Shown here one piece after another: positions 18,078-27,376 of a DNA stretch of 52,253 nt. The DNA comes from an uncultured Oscillibacter sp. (lineage in GTDB: Bacteria; Bacillota; Clostridia; Oscillospirales; Oscillospiraceae): the NCBI GenBank assembly GCA_950097035.1, contig CATNDT010000003.1:1-52253 (forward strand), read 5' to 3'. The notes beneath the pieces are model-generated. The model was given only the letters and a program-made list of their open reading frames with translations. It was not told the origin of the DNA and made no database searches. Position 1 is the first letter of the stretch. Every line of letters begins with the position of its first letter. The position numbers and the translations under genes were made by a program.

Positions 18078-19094
18078 ATGAATAAAAAGCGAATCGGGCA
18101 GCGGACCGTGGCCCTGGCGGCGCCGCCCTCTGTGATCTCCTTTGCCAACATCGGCGGCAAGTTTGAGGGCCAGGGTCCTCTGGCAGGGTATTTTGACGAG
18201 CTGGACCAGGACTCTTTTTTTGGGGAGAAGACCTGGGAGAAGGCGGAGTCCACCATGCAGAAAAAGGTGGTGCAGCGGGCGCTGGATCAGGCAAGGCTCA
18301 AGCCCAGGGACATCGACTATATCCTGGCCGGGGATCTTTTGAATCAGTGTATCGGTTCCTCCTTTGGCCTGCGGGAGTTTGGCATCCCCTTCTATGGGCT
18401 GTATGGCGCCTGCTCCACTATGGGGGAGTCGCTGTCTATCGCGGCGCTGCTGATCGACGGCGGCTTTGCAGAGCGGGCCGCGGCCGTAACATCCTCTCAC
18501 TTCTGCACAGCCGAGCGGCAATACCGTATGCCGGTGCCCTATGGCAGCCAGCGCACCCCTACCGCCCAGTGGACGGCCACCGCCTCAGGCTGCACCATTC
18601 TGGGTAAGGACGGCCCGGGGCCCTATATCACCCATGTCACCTGCGGAAAGATTGTGGACAAGGGCATTGCGGACCCCAACAATATGGGCGCGGCCATGGC
18701 CCCCGCCGCCTACGACACCCTGGCCGCCTTTTTCCGCGACACCGGGACGGGCCCCAGAGACTATGACCTGGTGATTACCGGCGACCTGGGGGAGCTGGGA
18801 CACGGCATTGTCCGGGACTTTTTCTCCCGGGACGGTGTGGAGCTGGGAGATCACTTTCAGGACTGCGGGCTGCTGCTCTATGACAGGGAGAATCAGGATA
18901 TGCACGCCGGAGGTTCCGGCTGCGGCTGCGCCGCCTCGGTGCTCAACGGGTATCTTCTGACGGAGATGCGGCGGGGGAGATGGAAGAAGATCCTCTTCGC
19001 TCCCACCGGCGCGCTTCTCTCACCCACCTCCAGCTTTCAGGGAGAGTCCATTCCCGGCGTGTGCCACGCGGTGTGCATCTCGGCGGAGCGGTAA
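18078..19094 (+). CDS. spoVAD: Stage V sporulation protein AD
   Basis: Thiolase-like SpoVAD: FFGEKTWEKAESTMQKK..AGDLLNQCIGSSFGLR..GLYGACSTMGESL..SSHFCTAERQYRMPVPYGSQRTPTAQWTATASG. Confidence 0.94.
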   Translation: MNKKRIGQRTVALAAPPSVISFANIGGKFEGQGPLAGYFDELDQDSFFGEKTWEKAESTMQKKVVQRALDQARLKPRDIDYILAGDLLNQCIGSSFGLREFGIPFYGLYGACSTMGESLSIAALLIDGGFAERAAAVTSSHFCTAERQYRMPVPYGSQRTPTAQWTATASGCTILGKDGPGPYITHVTCGKIVDKGIADPNNMGAAMAPAAYDTLAAFFRDTGTGPRDYDLVITGDLGELGHGIVRDFFSRDGVELGDHFQDCGLLLYDRENQDMHAGGSGCGCAASVLNGYLLTEMRRGRWKKILFAPTGALLSPTSSFQGESIPGVCHAVCISAER

Positions 19095-19194
19095 GGGAGA
19101 GCATCCGGCGCTGCCATGAATCGGGGAGATCTCTTCTGCTCTTTTGGCAGAGAGGTGATATGCAGAGCCCGGCCCCGGGCAGAGAGGAGTTTCC

Positions 19195-19815
19195 ATGCAG
19201 GAGACGAGAGTGAAGCGCCATCCGCTGAAGACGGCCCGGACGCTGGTGCTGGGCGTGGCTCTGTGCGCCGCTGTGGGCCTTGGCTGCTTTTTTGCCGGCC
19301 GGCGCTCAGTGGGGGAAGAGGAGAAGCCCGTCCGGCTGGACGCTGTGGTGCTGGAGGCCCGTTTGACGGAGATCAGCGAGCTGGCCGTGGTGGATTACCA
19401 CTATACCAACATGGTCCAGTTTGAAAACAGCAGCGATTTTTACGGCGTGCGCCTCCCCTTTACCACCAAGGGCTTTATCCTGACCTATGACGGGGAGATT
19501 AAGGCCGGCGTGGACCTGCGGGACACCGGCGTGGCGGTGGGAGAGAACGCCGTGACCGTCCGCCTGCCGGAGGCAAAGATCCTCTCCCATGAGATCGACG
19601 AGAACAGCCTGGAGATCTTTGACGAAAAGACCAGTATTTTCAACCCCTTTACTGTGGAGGATTTCACTGCCTTTCAGGCTGCGCAGAAGGCCGCCATGGA
19701 GGAAAAGGCCGTGGAGAGCGGACTGCTGGAGGCGGCGGCGGAGCGGGCCCGGAGAGATGTTGCGCTGCTGCTGCGGTCTCTGCTGCCGGAGGAGTATAGT
19801 CTGACGGTCCGCTGA
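19195..19815 (+). CDS. DUF4230-like membrane-anchored protein
   Basis: N-terminal TM, then ARLTEISELAVVDYHYTNMVQFEN..FILTYDGEIKAGVDL..VTVRLPEAKILSHEID. Confidence 0.75.
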   Translation: MQETRVKRHPLKTARTLVLGVALCAAVGLGCFFAGRRSVGEEEKPVRLDAVVLEARLTEISELAVVDYHYTNMVQFENSSDFYGVRLPFTTKGFILTYDGEIKAGVDLRDTGVAVGENAVTVRLPEAKILSHEIDENSLEIFDEKTSIFNPFTVEDFTAFQAAQKAAMEEKAVESGLLEAAAERARRDVALLLRSLLPEEYSLTVR

Positions 19816-19947
19816 TAGCGCAAATGGATCCTGTAAGCCGCCGTGCCCGTGGGGCGCGGCGGCTTTGTGCTGAGAGCCGGCAAAAAGATCCGGCCTTTGA
19901 AAAATATTCCGTCTCCCATCCGTGTTATAGGTGAAAGGAGTGAGAAC

Positions 19948-20424
19948 GTGGTTTCATATGGTACCGATGAAAACATCCGGCGGATTGTGGAGCAGTACAG
20001 CTCCACACTGCTGCACCTGGCTGCCGCCCGGCTGCATTCTCCGGCAGACGCGGAGGACGCCGTGCAGGAGGTGTTTTTGAAGCTGCTGACTGCCCGCCCC
20101 TCGTTTCGGGACGCCGAACACGAGAAGGCGTGGCTGATCCGCGCCACTCTCCACCGTGCCAGCGACCTGCGCCGCATGGCGGAGCGCCGCAACATACCGC
20201 TGGAGGAGGCGGCAAGGCCAGATCCGCAGGAGGACGCGCTCTCGCTTGTTTCCGCCGTCCGGGCGCTGCCGGACAAGTACAGCGCTGTGATTCACCTCTA
20301 TTACTACGAGGGCTATTCCATCAAAGAGATTGCAAAGATGCTGGGCCTGCCTGCCGCCACGGTGGGCACCCGCCTGGCCCGCGGCCGGGAGCGGCTGCGG
20401 CAGATGCTGAAGGAGGAGATCTGA
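19948..20424 (+). CDS. RNA polymerase sigma factor, ECF-type
   Basis: GTG start after GAAAGGAG; ADAEDAVQEVFLKLL, LPDKYSAVIHLYYYEGYSIKEIAKMLGLPAATVGTRLARGRERL. Confidence 0.9.
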   Translation: MVSYGTDENIRRIVEQYSSTLLHLAAARLHSPADAEDAVQEVFLKLLTARPSFRDAEHEKAWLIRATLHRASDLRRMAERRNIPLEEAARPDPQEDALSLVSAVRALPDKYSAVIHLYYYEGYSIKEIAKMLGLPAATVGTRLARGRERLRQMLKEEI

Positions 20425-21312
20425 ATGAACCGTGAAGAGTACTGCAAGGCCTTTGACGAAATCCCCTTTTCCGCCGGTTTTGAGGAGCGGACAGCGAACC
20501 TGCTGCACCAGCGCGCCCGTGAACTGGAAAAGGAGAATATGAGCATGAATTTTAAGAGCATGAGAAAGATGGCGGTATTGGCCGCCGCCGCTGTGGCCCT
20601 GCTGGCTGTTTCTGTGTCCGCCGCCATGCTGTGGCTGACGCCCGCTCAGGTGGCGGAGCGCCACGGCCAGCCTCTGCTGGCAGCGGCCTTTGAGAGCGAG
20701 GCTGCTGTGGAAATCAATAAAACGGTGGAGACCGGGGACTTCTCCGTTACCCTGCTGGGCCTGGTCTCCGGTGAGAATCTGGACGTGCAGAATCAGGATC
20801 TGGACATCACCCACACCTATGCCGTGCTGTCGCTCCGCCGCCTGGATGGGGAGCCTCTGGACAACGAGACCTTTGATTTTATCCGCTATACCATGACGCC
20901 CCTGGTGGCGGGCTGCTCCCCCGCAGCGGTAAACAACTGGACGCTGGATGCCGGGGCCTCCGGCTTTGCGGAGGACGGAATCTACTATTATCTGCTGGAT
21001 ACCCGGGAGCTGGAGATGTTTGCTGACCACACGGTGTATATGGCCTTTTATGAGGGCGGCGTGCCCAATAACACTGTTTTTACTGTCCGTGACGATGGGA
21101 CCATCGCCTTTTGCGACGACTTTACCGGTGTTCAGGCGCTGTTCGAGCTGCCGCTGGACCCGGCCGGGGCGGACAGTGCGGCAGTAGAGGCCTTCCTGGC
21201 GGAGAACGGCATCGGCTGGTCCAACGAGCGCACGTCTCTGGAGGATGATTTCGACATTGATGAGCAGGAGACGGAGGAGGGCGCGACCGTCACCCTCCGG
21301 CCTGCGGAATAA
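20425..21312 (+). CDS. Putative membrane anti-sigma factor
   Basis: Directly coupled (TGA-ATG) to ECF sigma; single N-terminal TM after ~45-aa cytoplasmic segment; extracytoplasmic domain. Confidence 0.6.
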   Translation: MNREEYCKAFDEIPFSAGFEERTANLLHQRARELEKENMSMNFKSMRKMAVLAAAAVALLAVSVSAAMLWLTPAQVAERHGQPLLAAAFESEAAVEINKTVETGDFSVTLLGLVSGENLDVQNQDLDITHTYAVLSLRRLDGEPLDNETFDFIRYTMTPLVAGCSPAAVNNWTLDAGASGFAEDGIYYYLLDTRELEMFADHTVYMAFYEGGVPNNTVFTVRDDGTIAFCDDFTGVQALFELPLDPAGADSAAVEAFLAENGIGWSNERTSLEDDFDIDEQETEEGATVTLRPAE

Positions 21313-21365
21313 GCTGCGTGCGGCGCGTGGAAGGGGACTGTAAAGAGGTCTCCGGATAAAGGGCG

Positions 21366-21401
21366 CGGCGGCCTCCTTTCCGGGAGGCCGCCGTGCTTTT
21401 T
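21366..21401 (+). terminator. Rho-independent terminator
   Basis: cggcggcctcc-tttcc-gggaggccgccg followed by ctttttat. Confidence 0.8.
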
Positions 21402-21539
21402 ATCGGGTCTGGCGGAATGGGAAGATCCCCTCCGAGCACCGCAGACGCAGGGCGGTGCTCGAAGGGGATAAAGGAAGGGTATCGGCAAATGAAGTGTGGC
21501 GTTTACGCGGCGCGATCAACAGCTTTCGTTGGGGCCGTA

Positions 21540-22424
21540 TCACGCCTCTGCGCTGCCGGCGGTGATGTCCATTTTGTCCTCGTAGTATTTCACCATGGCG
21601 ATCTGGTCCTCGTCGATGTGGCCGTTGTCGTTCATCCAGTCCATCACCATCAATACCACATCCGTCATGGGGGTATCCACACCCAGCTTGTGGGCGTAGT
21701 GCTTGGCGTTTATAATGTCCTTTCTGTGAACGGCGATGCGGGCGCCTGGCTCATAGTCCCGCCGGATGAGCTTGGGGATCTTGTTCTCATACAGGGGGCC
21801 GCCGGCAAAGCCGCCCCTGGTGGCGTCAAAGGTGGTTTGGAGATCGATGCCCGCTTTGGCGGCGAAGGCGTAGCCCTCCGCCATGGCCACCAGATACGCG
21901 CCCGCCACCATGTTGTTCACCAGCTTCGTCACGCTGCCGCTGGCAGGGCCGCCGGTGTAAATAGGGCTTCCCATGCACGCCAGCAGGGGCTGGACCTTTT
22001 CAAACACCTCCCGGTCGCCTCCGGTCATAATGGCCAGAGTCCCCGCTGCGGCCATGGGGTTTCCGCCGCTGACAGGCGAGTCCAACAGGGACATCCCGGC
22101 GTCCTTCGTTTTCCGGTACAGCTCCAGGATGATGTCCGGGGCCGTGGAGGACAGGTCGATGATGATATTTCCGGGCTTTCCATACTGAATGGCCTGCTCC
22201 ACGGAATGGATGATAGTGGGATGCGTGGGCAGAATCTGCATGATTACGTCGCAGCTTTTGTAGATCTCCGCCGGGTCGTCCACCGGAATGCCGCCGCTCT
22301 CCCGAAAGGCGTTTACCTGCGTTGGCGCCACGTCATAGCCCATGACGGCGGCGCCGCTTTTTTTCACTACGTTTTTTGCCATGGGGAGACCCATGACGCC
22401 CAGGCCTAAAAAGCCGATTTTCAT
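21540..22424 (-). CDS. 2-hydroxy-3-oxopropionate reductase / 3-hydroxyisobutyrate dehydrogenase-family oxidoreductase
   Basis: KIGFLGLGVMGLPMAKNVVK; LLDSPVSGGNPMAAAGTLAIMTGG; KLVNNMVAGAYLVAMAEGYAFAAKAG. Confidence 0.9.
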   Translation of the reverse strand: MKIGFLGLGVMGLPMAKNVVKKSGAAVMGYDVAPTQVNAFRESGGIPVDDPAEIYKSCDVIMQILPTHPTIIHSVEQAIQYGKPGNIIIDLSSTAPDIILELYRKTKDAGMSLLDSPVSGGNPMAAAGTLAIMTGGDREVFEKVQPLLACMGSPIYTGGPASGSVTKLVNNMVAGAYLVAMAEGYAFAAKAGIDLQTTFDATRGGFAGGPLYENKIPKLIRRDYEPGARIAVHRKDIINAKHYAHKLGVDTPMTDVVLMVMDWMNDNGHIDEDQIAMVKYYEDKMDITAGSAEA

Positions 22425-22458
22425 CGTAATTTCGTCCTTTCTATTTTCATATCAGAGC

Positions 22459-23733
22459 TTAGTCCAACACACTGGGCAGCCAGGTGGTCAGGGGCTCGGC
22501 GTAGGTGATCAGCATCAGGACTACGATGGAGATCAGCAGCATGGGCAGCATGGATTTCAGCGCCTTGGAGAGGCTGGTCTCCGCGATCTGGTTAGACAGC
22601 AGCAGGCACAGGCCCACCGGCGGCGTTACCAGACCGATGCAGAGGTTGAAGCTCATGATAATGCCGAATTGCAGGGCGTCGATCTGAAAGGCGGTCAGCA
22701 GGGGCGTGAGGATGGGCGTCATCATAATAATGGCGGCGTTGGCCTCCATCAGCATGCCGATGATTAAAAACAGCAGGTTCAACAGCAGCAGGATGACTAC
22801 CCGGTTGTTGGTGATGGATGTGAAGAGATTCAGCATCTGCTGGGGCAGGCCGGAGGTGACCACCACATAGCTGGAGGCCTTGGAAAGGCCCACCATGACC
22901 ATGATGGTGGCGGTGGAGATGGAGGCGTCTGCAAAAACGCCGGGCAGCTCTTTCCAGGACATGTCCCGGTAGACAAACAGGCTGATCAGCAGGGCGTAGA
23001 CCACGGCGACAGCCGCGGCCTCCGTGGGTGTGAATACGCCGCCGAAGATTCCGCCCAGGATAATGACCGGCATCAAAAGGGCCCAGATGCCGTTTTTGAA
23101 GGTGACGGCCACCTTGCGGGCCGGCTGGCGCTCATGGGCGGGCAGGTTGTGCCGCTTTCCGTAGAACAGGGCGTATACGATCAGTGACAGCGCCAGAATC
23201 ACACCGGGAAATACGGATCCCATAAACAGCGCCGAGACAGACACGTTGGTGATGGATGCATATACAATCAGGGTGATGGACGGCGGGATGATGGGCCCCA
23301 TGATCGAGGAGATGGCCGAGACGGCGGCGGCAAAGTGGTCGGGATATCCCTCGTTTTTCATGGCGGGGATGGTGATGCCGCCGATAGCGGAGGCCGTGGC
23401 CACACCGGAGCCGGAGATGGCGCCGAACAGGGCGGAGGCCAGCACGGTCACCAGGGCCAGGCTGCCGCGGATCCAGCCGATAAGGGCGTTTGCAATGTCT
23501 ATGAGCTTGCTGGTAATGCTGCGGGACATGATATTGCCCGCCAGAATGAAAAAGGGAATGGCCAGCAGGGAGGTGGAGTTCATACCGGCAAACAGCTTTT
23601 GGGGCAGCACCAGGGCTGGCATGCCGGCCATATTCAGCGCGACCAGCGTGCCGATGCCCAGGGCAATGTAGATGGGAATGCCCAGAAAGGCCAGCACCAA
23701 AAGCAGAATGATGACGACGGCGCCTACGTTCAT
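22459..23733 (-). CDS. dctM: TRAP transporter large permease (DctM)
   Basis: Typical DctM: LLAIPFFILAGNIMSRS, GAISGSGVATASAIGGITIPAM, MGPIIPPSITLIVYA. Confidence 0.95.
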   Translation of the reverse strand: MNVGAVVIILLLVLAFLGIPIYIALGIGTLVALNMAGMPALVLPQKLFAGMNSTSLLAIPFFILAGNIMSRSITSKLIDIANALIGWIRGSLALVTVLASALFGAISGSGVATASAIGGITIPAMKNEGYPDHFAAAVSAISSIMGPIIPPSITLIVYASITNVSVSALFMGSVFPGVILALSLIVYALFYGKRHNLPAHERQPARKVAVTFKNGIWALLMPVIILGGIFGGVFTPTEAAAVAVVYALLISLFVYRDMSWKELPGVFADASISTATIMVMVGLSKASSYVVVTSGLPQQMLNLFTSITNNRVVILLLLNLLFLIIGMLMEANAAIIMMTPILTPLLTAFQIDALQFGIIMSFNLCIGLVTPPVGLCLLLSNQIAETSLSKALKSMLPMLLISIVVLMLITYAEPLTTWLPSVLD

Positions 23734-24245
23734 GCGGACACCTCCTGACCGGAGCGGAGCTCCCCGATGGTTTTGAGAACGACCTCAATAGAGGTGAGGA
23801 TCATGAGAACCGCCCCCAGAGGAAGGCTGGCGTAGGGGATCGCCATGGAGACGTTGAGCCCCGCGGCGGCCAGGCCGGCGGAGACGTTGTTGGTGGCGGT
23901 CATGCACAGGTCGATGGAGTATTTGAAGAGAAAGCAGAGGAAGACGATGCCGGCCAGCGTGGCCAGAACGGTGAAAATCCGCTTTACCCGGGGACTGAAG
24001 CAGTTGATGAGAACATCGATTTGGAGATGGTTGTTCCGGCGGATGGCAATGGGGGATGCGAGCATCACGTTCAGAATAAAGAGATAGCGGATCAGCTCCT
24101 CGCTCCAGGCGTTGGAGTTGGAGAACACATACCGCAGGATAACCTGATAGACCATGAGGACCACCATGGCGGCTACGCTCACCGTCAGGATAGCCCGCTG
24201 GATCTTCTCCAGCATATCCAAAAATCTGGAATAGGTTTTGCCCAT
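23730..24245 (-). CDS. dctQ: TRAP transporter small permease (DctQ)
   Basis: VILRYVFSNSNAWSEELIRYLFILNVMLASPIAIRRNNHLQID; overlaps dctM. Confidence 0.93.
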   Translation of the reverse strand: MGKTYSRFLDMLEKIQRAILTVSVAAMVVLMVYQVILRYVFSNSNAWSEELIRYLFILNVMLASPIAIRRNNHLQIDVLINCFSPRVKRIFTVLATLAGIVFLCFLFKYSIDLCMTATNNVSAGLAAAGLNVSMAIPYASLPLGAVLMILTSIEVVLKTIGELRSGQEVSA

Positions 24246-24390
24246 GATTCACACTCCGTTTCTTATCAGGTAGGCGGCCGGCCCATGCCCGCAGATCGGA
24301 CACGGACCGGCTGTGGGTTACCGCCCTGTTTGACACGGTGAAAGGCCGCTGCAAGAGGGCGCTTTTGCTGTTTTGAACCGTTAAGCGGGA

Positions 24391-25425
24391 TTAGGTATCC
24401 ATGGCGATGATTCTGGCGACCCAGTCGGCCAGTTCGGGATAGTTGGTAGAGGCAAAATCCTTAAAGTGCTCTGCAAAGGCGTCGATGTCCACCTCGATAA
24501 CGGTTTTGCCGTCCGCAATCAGCTGCTGCTCCGCCTCCTGCTCTTTTGCCTGCTGCTGCTCGCTGATCTCCTTGCCGGCGAACTCGGCTGCTTCCTTCAC
24601 CGCGGCCTGGATATCCTCGGGCAGGCTGTTGTAATAATTCAGGTCCATCATAAAGAGGTTGCAGCTGTACACGTGGTTGGTCTTGATCCAGTAGTCGCAC
24701 ACCTCGTCAAACGCGTAGTTCAGAGAGTCCACCATGGGATTCTCCTGCCCTTCCACAGTGCCCTGCTGGAGGGCCGTGTAGGTCTCGTTCATGGCCATGG
24801 GCATAGGGGCGGAGCCCATCCACTGCCAGACCTTGATATAACCGTCCAGATTGGGGGCCCGCAGCTTGAAGCCCTTAAAGTCCTCCACGGTCTCCATGGC
24901 TTTGGTGGCGGTTACGATACGGGGGCTGCGGTAGGCGCCGCCCAGCAGCTTGAAGCCGGCGGCCTCACCCACGGAGGTCTTGATCTCCTCGCCCAGATCG
25001 CTGGACCAGACATTCATAAAGTGGTCATAGCTGGTGTATGTATAGGGCATGATGTCGATATTGGCCAGGGGGGTAAAGGGGGCCAGGGTGCCCACAGACT
25101 CGCAGATGATGTCGGCCACACCCACAGACATGCCCTCCAGCACCTCGGTGGTGCTGCCCAGGCTGGCGCCGCCGTACAGCTCCACCGCCACGCGGCCGTC
25201 GGTCAGTTCCGCCACCTTGTCCTTGAACACGGCGGCGGCGTCATAAGCGTTGTCGCCCTCGGTGGAGTTCAGCGCCATTTTCCAGGTGTACTCCGGAGCG
25301 GCGCCGCCGGTATTGGACGGGGACCCGCCGCTGCCGGAATTGGGCTGGGAGTTGCCGCCGCAGCCGGTCAGAGCGGACGCCAGAGTCAGGGAGACAAGGA
25401 TACCTGCAAGAAACCGTCTTTTCAT
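24391..25425 (-). CDS. dctP: TRAP transporter solute-binding protein (DctP)
   Basis: Lipoprotein signal LTGCGG; YTWKMALNSTEGDNAYDAAAVFKDKVAELTDGRVAVELYGGASLGSTTEVLEGM. Confidence 0.94.
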   Translation of the reverse strand: MKRRFLAGILVSLTLASALTGCGGNSQPNSGSGGSPSNTGGAAPEYTWKMALNSTEGDNAYDAAAVFKDKVAELTDGRVAVELYGGASLGSTTEVLEGMSVGVADIICESVGTLAPFTPLANIDIMPYTYTSYDHFMNVWSSDLGEEIKTSVGEAAGFKLLGGAYRSPRIVTATKAMETVEDFKGFKLRAPNLDGYIKVWQWMGSAPMPMAMNETYTALQQGTVEGQENPMVDSLNYAFDEVCDYWIKTNHVYSCNLFMMDLNYYNSLPEDIQAAVKEAAEFAGKEISEQQQAKEQEAEQQLIADGKTVIEVDIDAFAEHFKDFASTNYPELADWVARIIAMDT

Positions 25426-25496
25426 CGTGTTACCTCCTTAAAATTTCCAGGATGTGGATGTGGATGTGTGGGTCTGGCACGGGGCCAGAGCTTAAA

Positions 25497-25561
25497 AAAT
25501 CAAATTTTATACATTCAGTATTAAACGAAAAATTTTTAATATTAAATTTAAAATTTGATTT
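25497..25561. promoter_or_regulatory. Inverted repeat in TRAP/GntR intergenic region, operator candidate
   Basis: AAATCAAATTTTA (25497-25509) / TAAAATTTGATTT (25549-25561), perfect 13-bp arms, with AT-rich internal palindromes. Confidence 0.5.
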
Positions 25562-25864
25562 ATAAGCTTATCTTAGCCACTGTTGTAGAGTTTGTCAATG
25601 ATTGTTCCTTTTTTCACAATGGATTTGTTCTAAATTACAAAAATCCTCTTGCTATTTAACAGTTTTGTCCAATTTTGACCCGAAACACAATGCCTGCTTC
25701 AATGGCGTTGAGAAAATGATTTTTTTGAAAAAAGCGGCAGTATTTTGTGAAAAAGGATTGTGAATTCTGTGACAGGATGGTATAATTCCAATGAGAAAAA
25801 AGTCTGGCCGCCGCGGGGGCTTGAGACCGCCGCGCGCCGCCTATCCCGCATCCGGAGGTTATTT

Positions 25865-26512
25865 ATGAGTTATCCAGAGCCCTTACAGGAATATGCTCTC
25901 ACCGAGATTACACGGCGTATTCAGACAGGAGAATACCCGATGGGGTCCCGTCTGGTAGCGCAGAAAATTGCGGACTCGCTGCATATCAGCAGTACGCCGG
26001 TGGTGGCGGCGATTAACCGTCTGGCGGCTCAGGGGCTTGTGGAGACGATCCCCCGCCGGGGGGCCGTAGTCAAGGACTTTGCCACCCAGGATATCCGTGA
26101 CTATTTTGACACCCGGATTATGATGGAGTGCTACGCTGTGGAGCCTGCTATCCGAAATGTGGACAGCCAGCCGGAAATTATTGCGGAGCTGAAGGAGCTG
26201 GTGGAGCAGTTTGACCATGTGCCCCCCACCGATCTGGAGGCCGCCCGTGTGCCCGAGACCCGGTTTCACACGCTGTTTGTGAAGCTGGCGGGAAATTCCC
26301 AGCTGGACCGCCTGTATGAATTCAACTGGAGCGTGGGCAGCGTCTATTTTGTCTACAGCGTGGGAAAGGTGCAGCCGGAGAATTTCCAGATATCCCTGCT
26401 GGAACACCGCAAGATTCTGGAGGCCCTTTTGGCCAAGGACAAGGCGCAGCTGGAATTTCTGGTGCAGGACCATCTGCGGTTTTTGAATAAGGCGATCGGG
26501 TGGTATAAATAA
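25865..26512 (+). CDS. GntR-family transcriptional regulator (FCD-like C-terminal domain)
   Basis: QEYALTEITRRIQTGEYPMGSRLVAQKIADSLHISSTPVVAAINRLAAQGLVETIPRRGAVVKDF. Confidence 0.92.
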   Translation: MSYPEPLQEYALTEITRRIQTGEYPMGSRLVAQKIADSLHISSTPVVAAINRLAAQGLVETIPRRGAVVKDFATQDIRDYFDTRIMMECYAVEPAIRNVDSQPEIIAELKELVEQFDHVPPTDLEAARVPETRFHTLFVKLAGNSQLDRLYEFNWSVGSVYFVYSVGKVQPENFQISLLEHRKILEALLAKDKAQLEFLVQDHLRFLNKAIGWYK

Positions 26513-26695
26513 GCGCAGGCAAAGATCAGGTCGGCCCGGGCTGTGTCGTTCACTTCAGCCCGGGTCGATTTATTTCGGGCCGGTGGGCCCGATATTTTGC
26601 CATGCCGCCGCCGGGGTGTTCCCTCTGCCGCGGATTTGACTTTTTTTCATGCGGGTGGTATGCTCCAAACGAGTCTTTTGGGGAGGCGGAGCATC

Positions 26696-27376
26696 ATGTA
26701 CCGTATTTTTATCGTTGAGGACGACCCCGTTATTGCCGGGGCCATGGGGCGGCATCTGGAGGGCTGGGGCTATCAGGTAAAATGCGCGGAGCGGTTTGAC
26801 GGTGTGCTGGCGGAGTTTGCGGCCTTTGATCCCCATCTGGTGCTGCTGGATATCTCTCTGCCCTTTTTCAACGGCTATCACTGGTGTGCGGAGATCCGGC
26901 GCGTGTCCAAGGCTCCGGTGATTTTCGTCTCCTCCGCCTCGGACAATGTGGACGTGGTGACGGCCATGCAGATGGGGGGCGACGACCTGATCGCAAAGCC
27001 CTTTGACCTGTCCGTGCTCTCCGCCAAGGTGGGGGCCATGCTGCGCCGGGCCTATGATTTTTCCGCCGCCGCACGGCTGATCTCCTGCGGCGGCGCGGTG
27101 CTGAATGTGTCCGACGGGACGCTGACCGCGGCGGGGCGGCGGGTGGAGCTGACGAAAAACGAGTATAAGATCCTGCAGCTCCTGATGGAGCGCCGGGGGC
27201 AGATCGTCAGCCGGGAGGCGATTATGACCGCCCTGTGGGAGTCCGACAGCTTTGTGGATGAAAACACCCTGTCTGTGAATGTAAACCGCCTGCGGAAAAA
27301 GCTGGCGGCAGCCGGGCTGACGGACTTTATCCGTACCCGCAAGGGCGCGGGCTATCTGGTGGAGGACGGCCTATGA
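26696..27376 (+). CDS. OmpR-family response regulator (BceR-like)
   Basis: Receiver MYRIFIVEDDPVIAGAM..LVLLDISLPFFNGY..; winged helix LTKNEYKILQLLMERRGQIVSREAIMTALW; adjacent BceS/BceAB-like genes. Confidence 0.93.
   Translation: MYRIFIVEDDPVIAGAMGRHLEGWGYQVKCAERFDGVLAEFAAFDPHLVLLDISLPFFNGYHWCAEIRRVSKAPVIFVSSASDNVDVVTAMQMGGDDLIAKPFDLSVLSAKVGAMLRRAYDFSAAARLISCGGAVLNVSDGTLTAAGRRVELTKNEYKILQLLMERRGQIVSREAIMTALWESDSFVDENTLSVNVNRLRKKLAAAGLTDFIRTRKGAGYLVEDGL

Noticed and set aside
19954-21030. 358-aa minus-strand ORF opposite the ECF sigma/anti-sigma genes
   Set aside because: Shadow ORF of high-GC coding sequence; H/Q/G/R-rich composition with no domain, while the plus-strand genes are clearly real.
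21575-21590. gtagtatttc matching the sigK junction (tagtatttctt) as a possible second attachment core
   Set aside because: Short match within an intact, in-frame oxidoreductase gene; expected by chance and no sigK N-half nearby.
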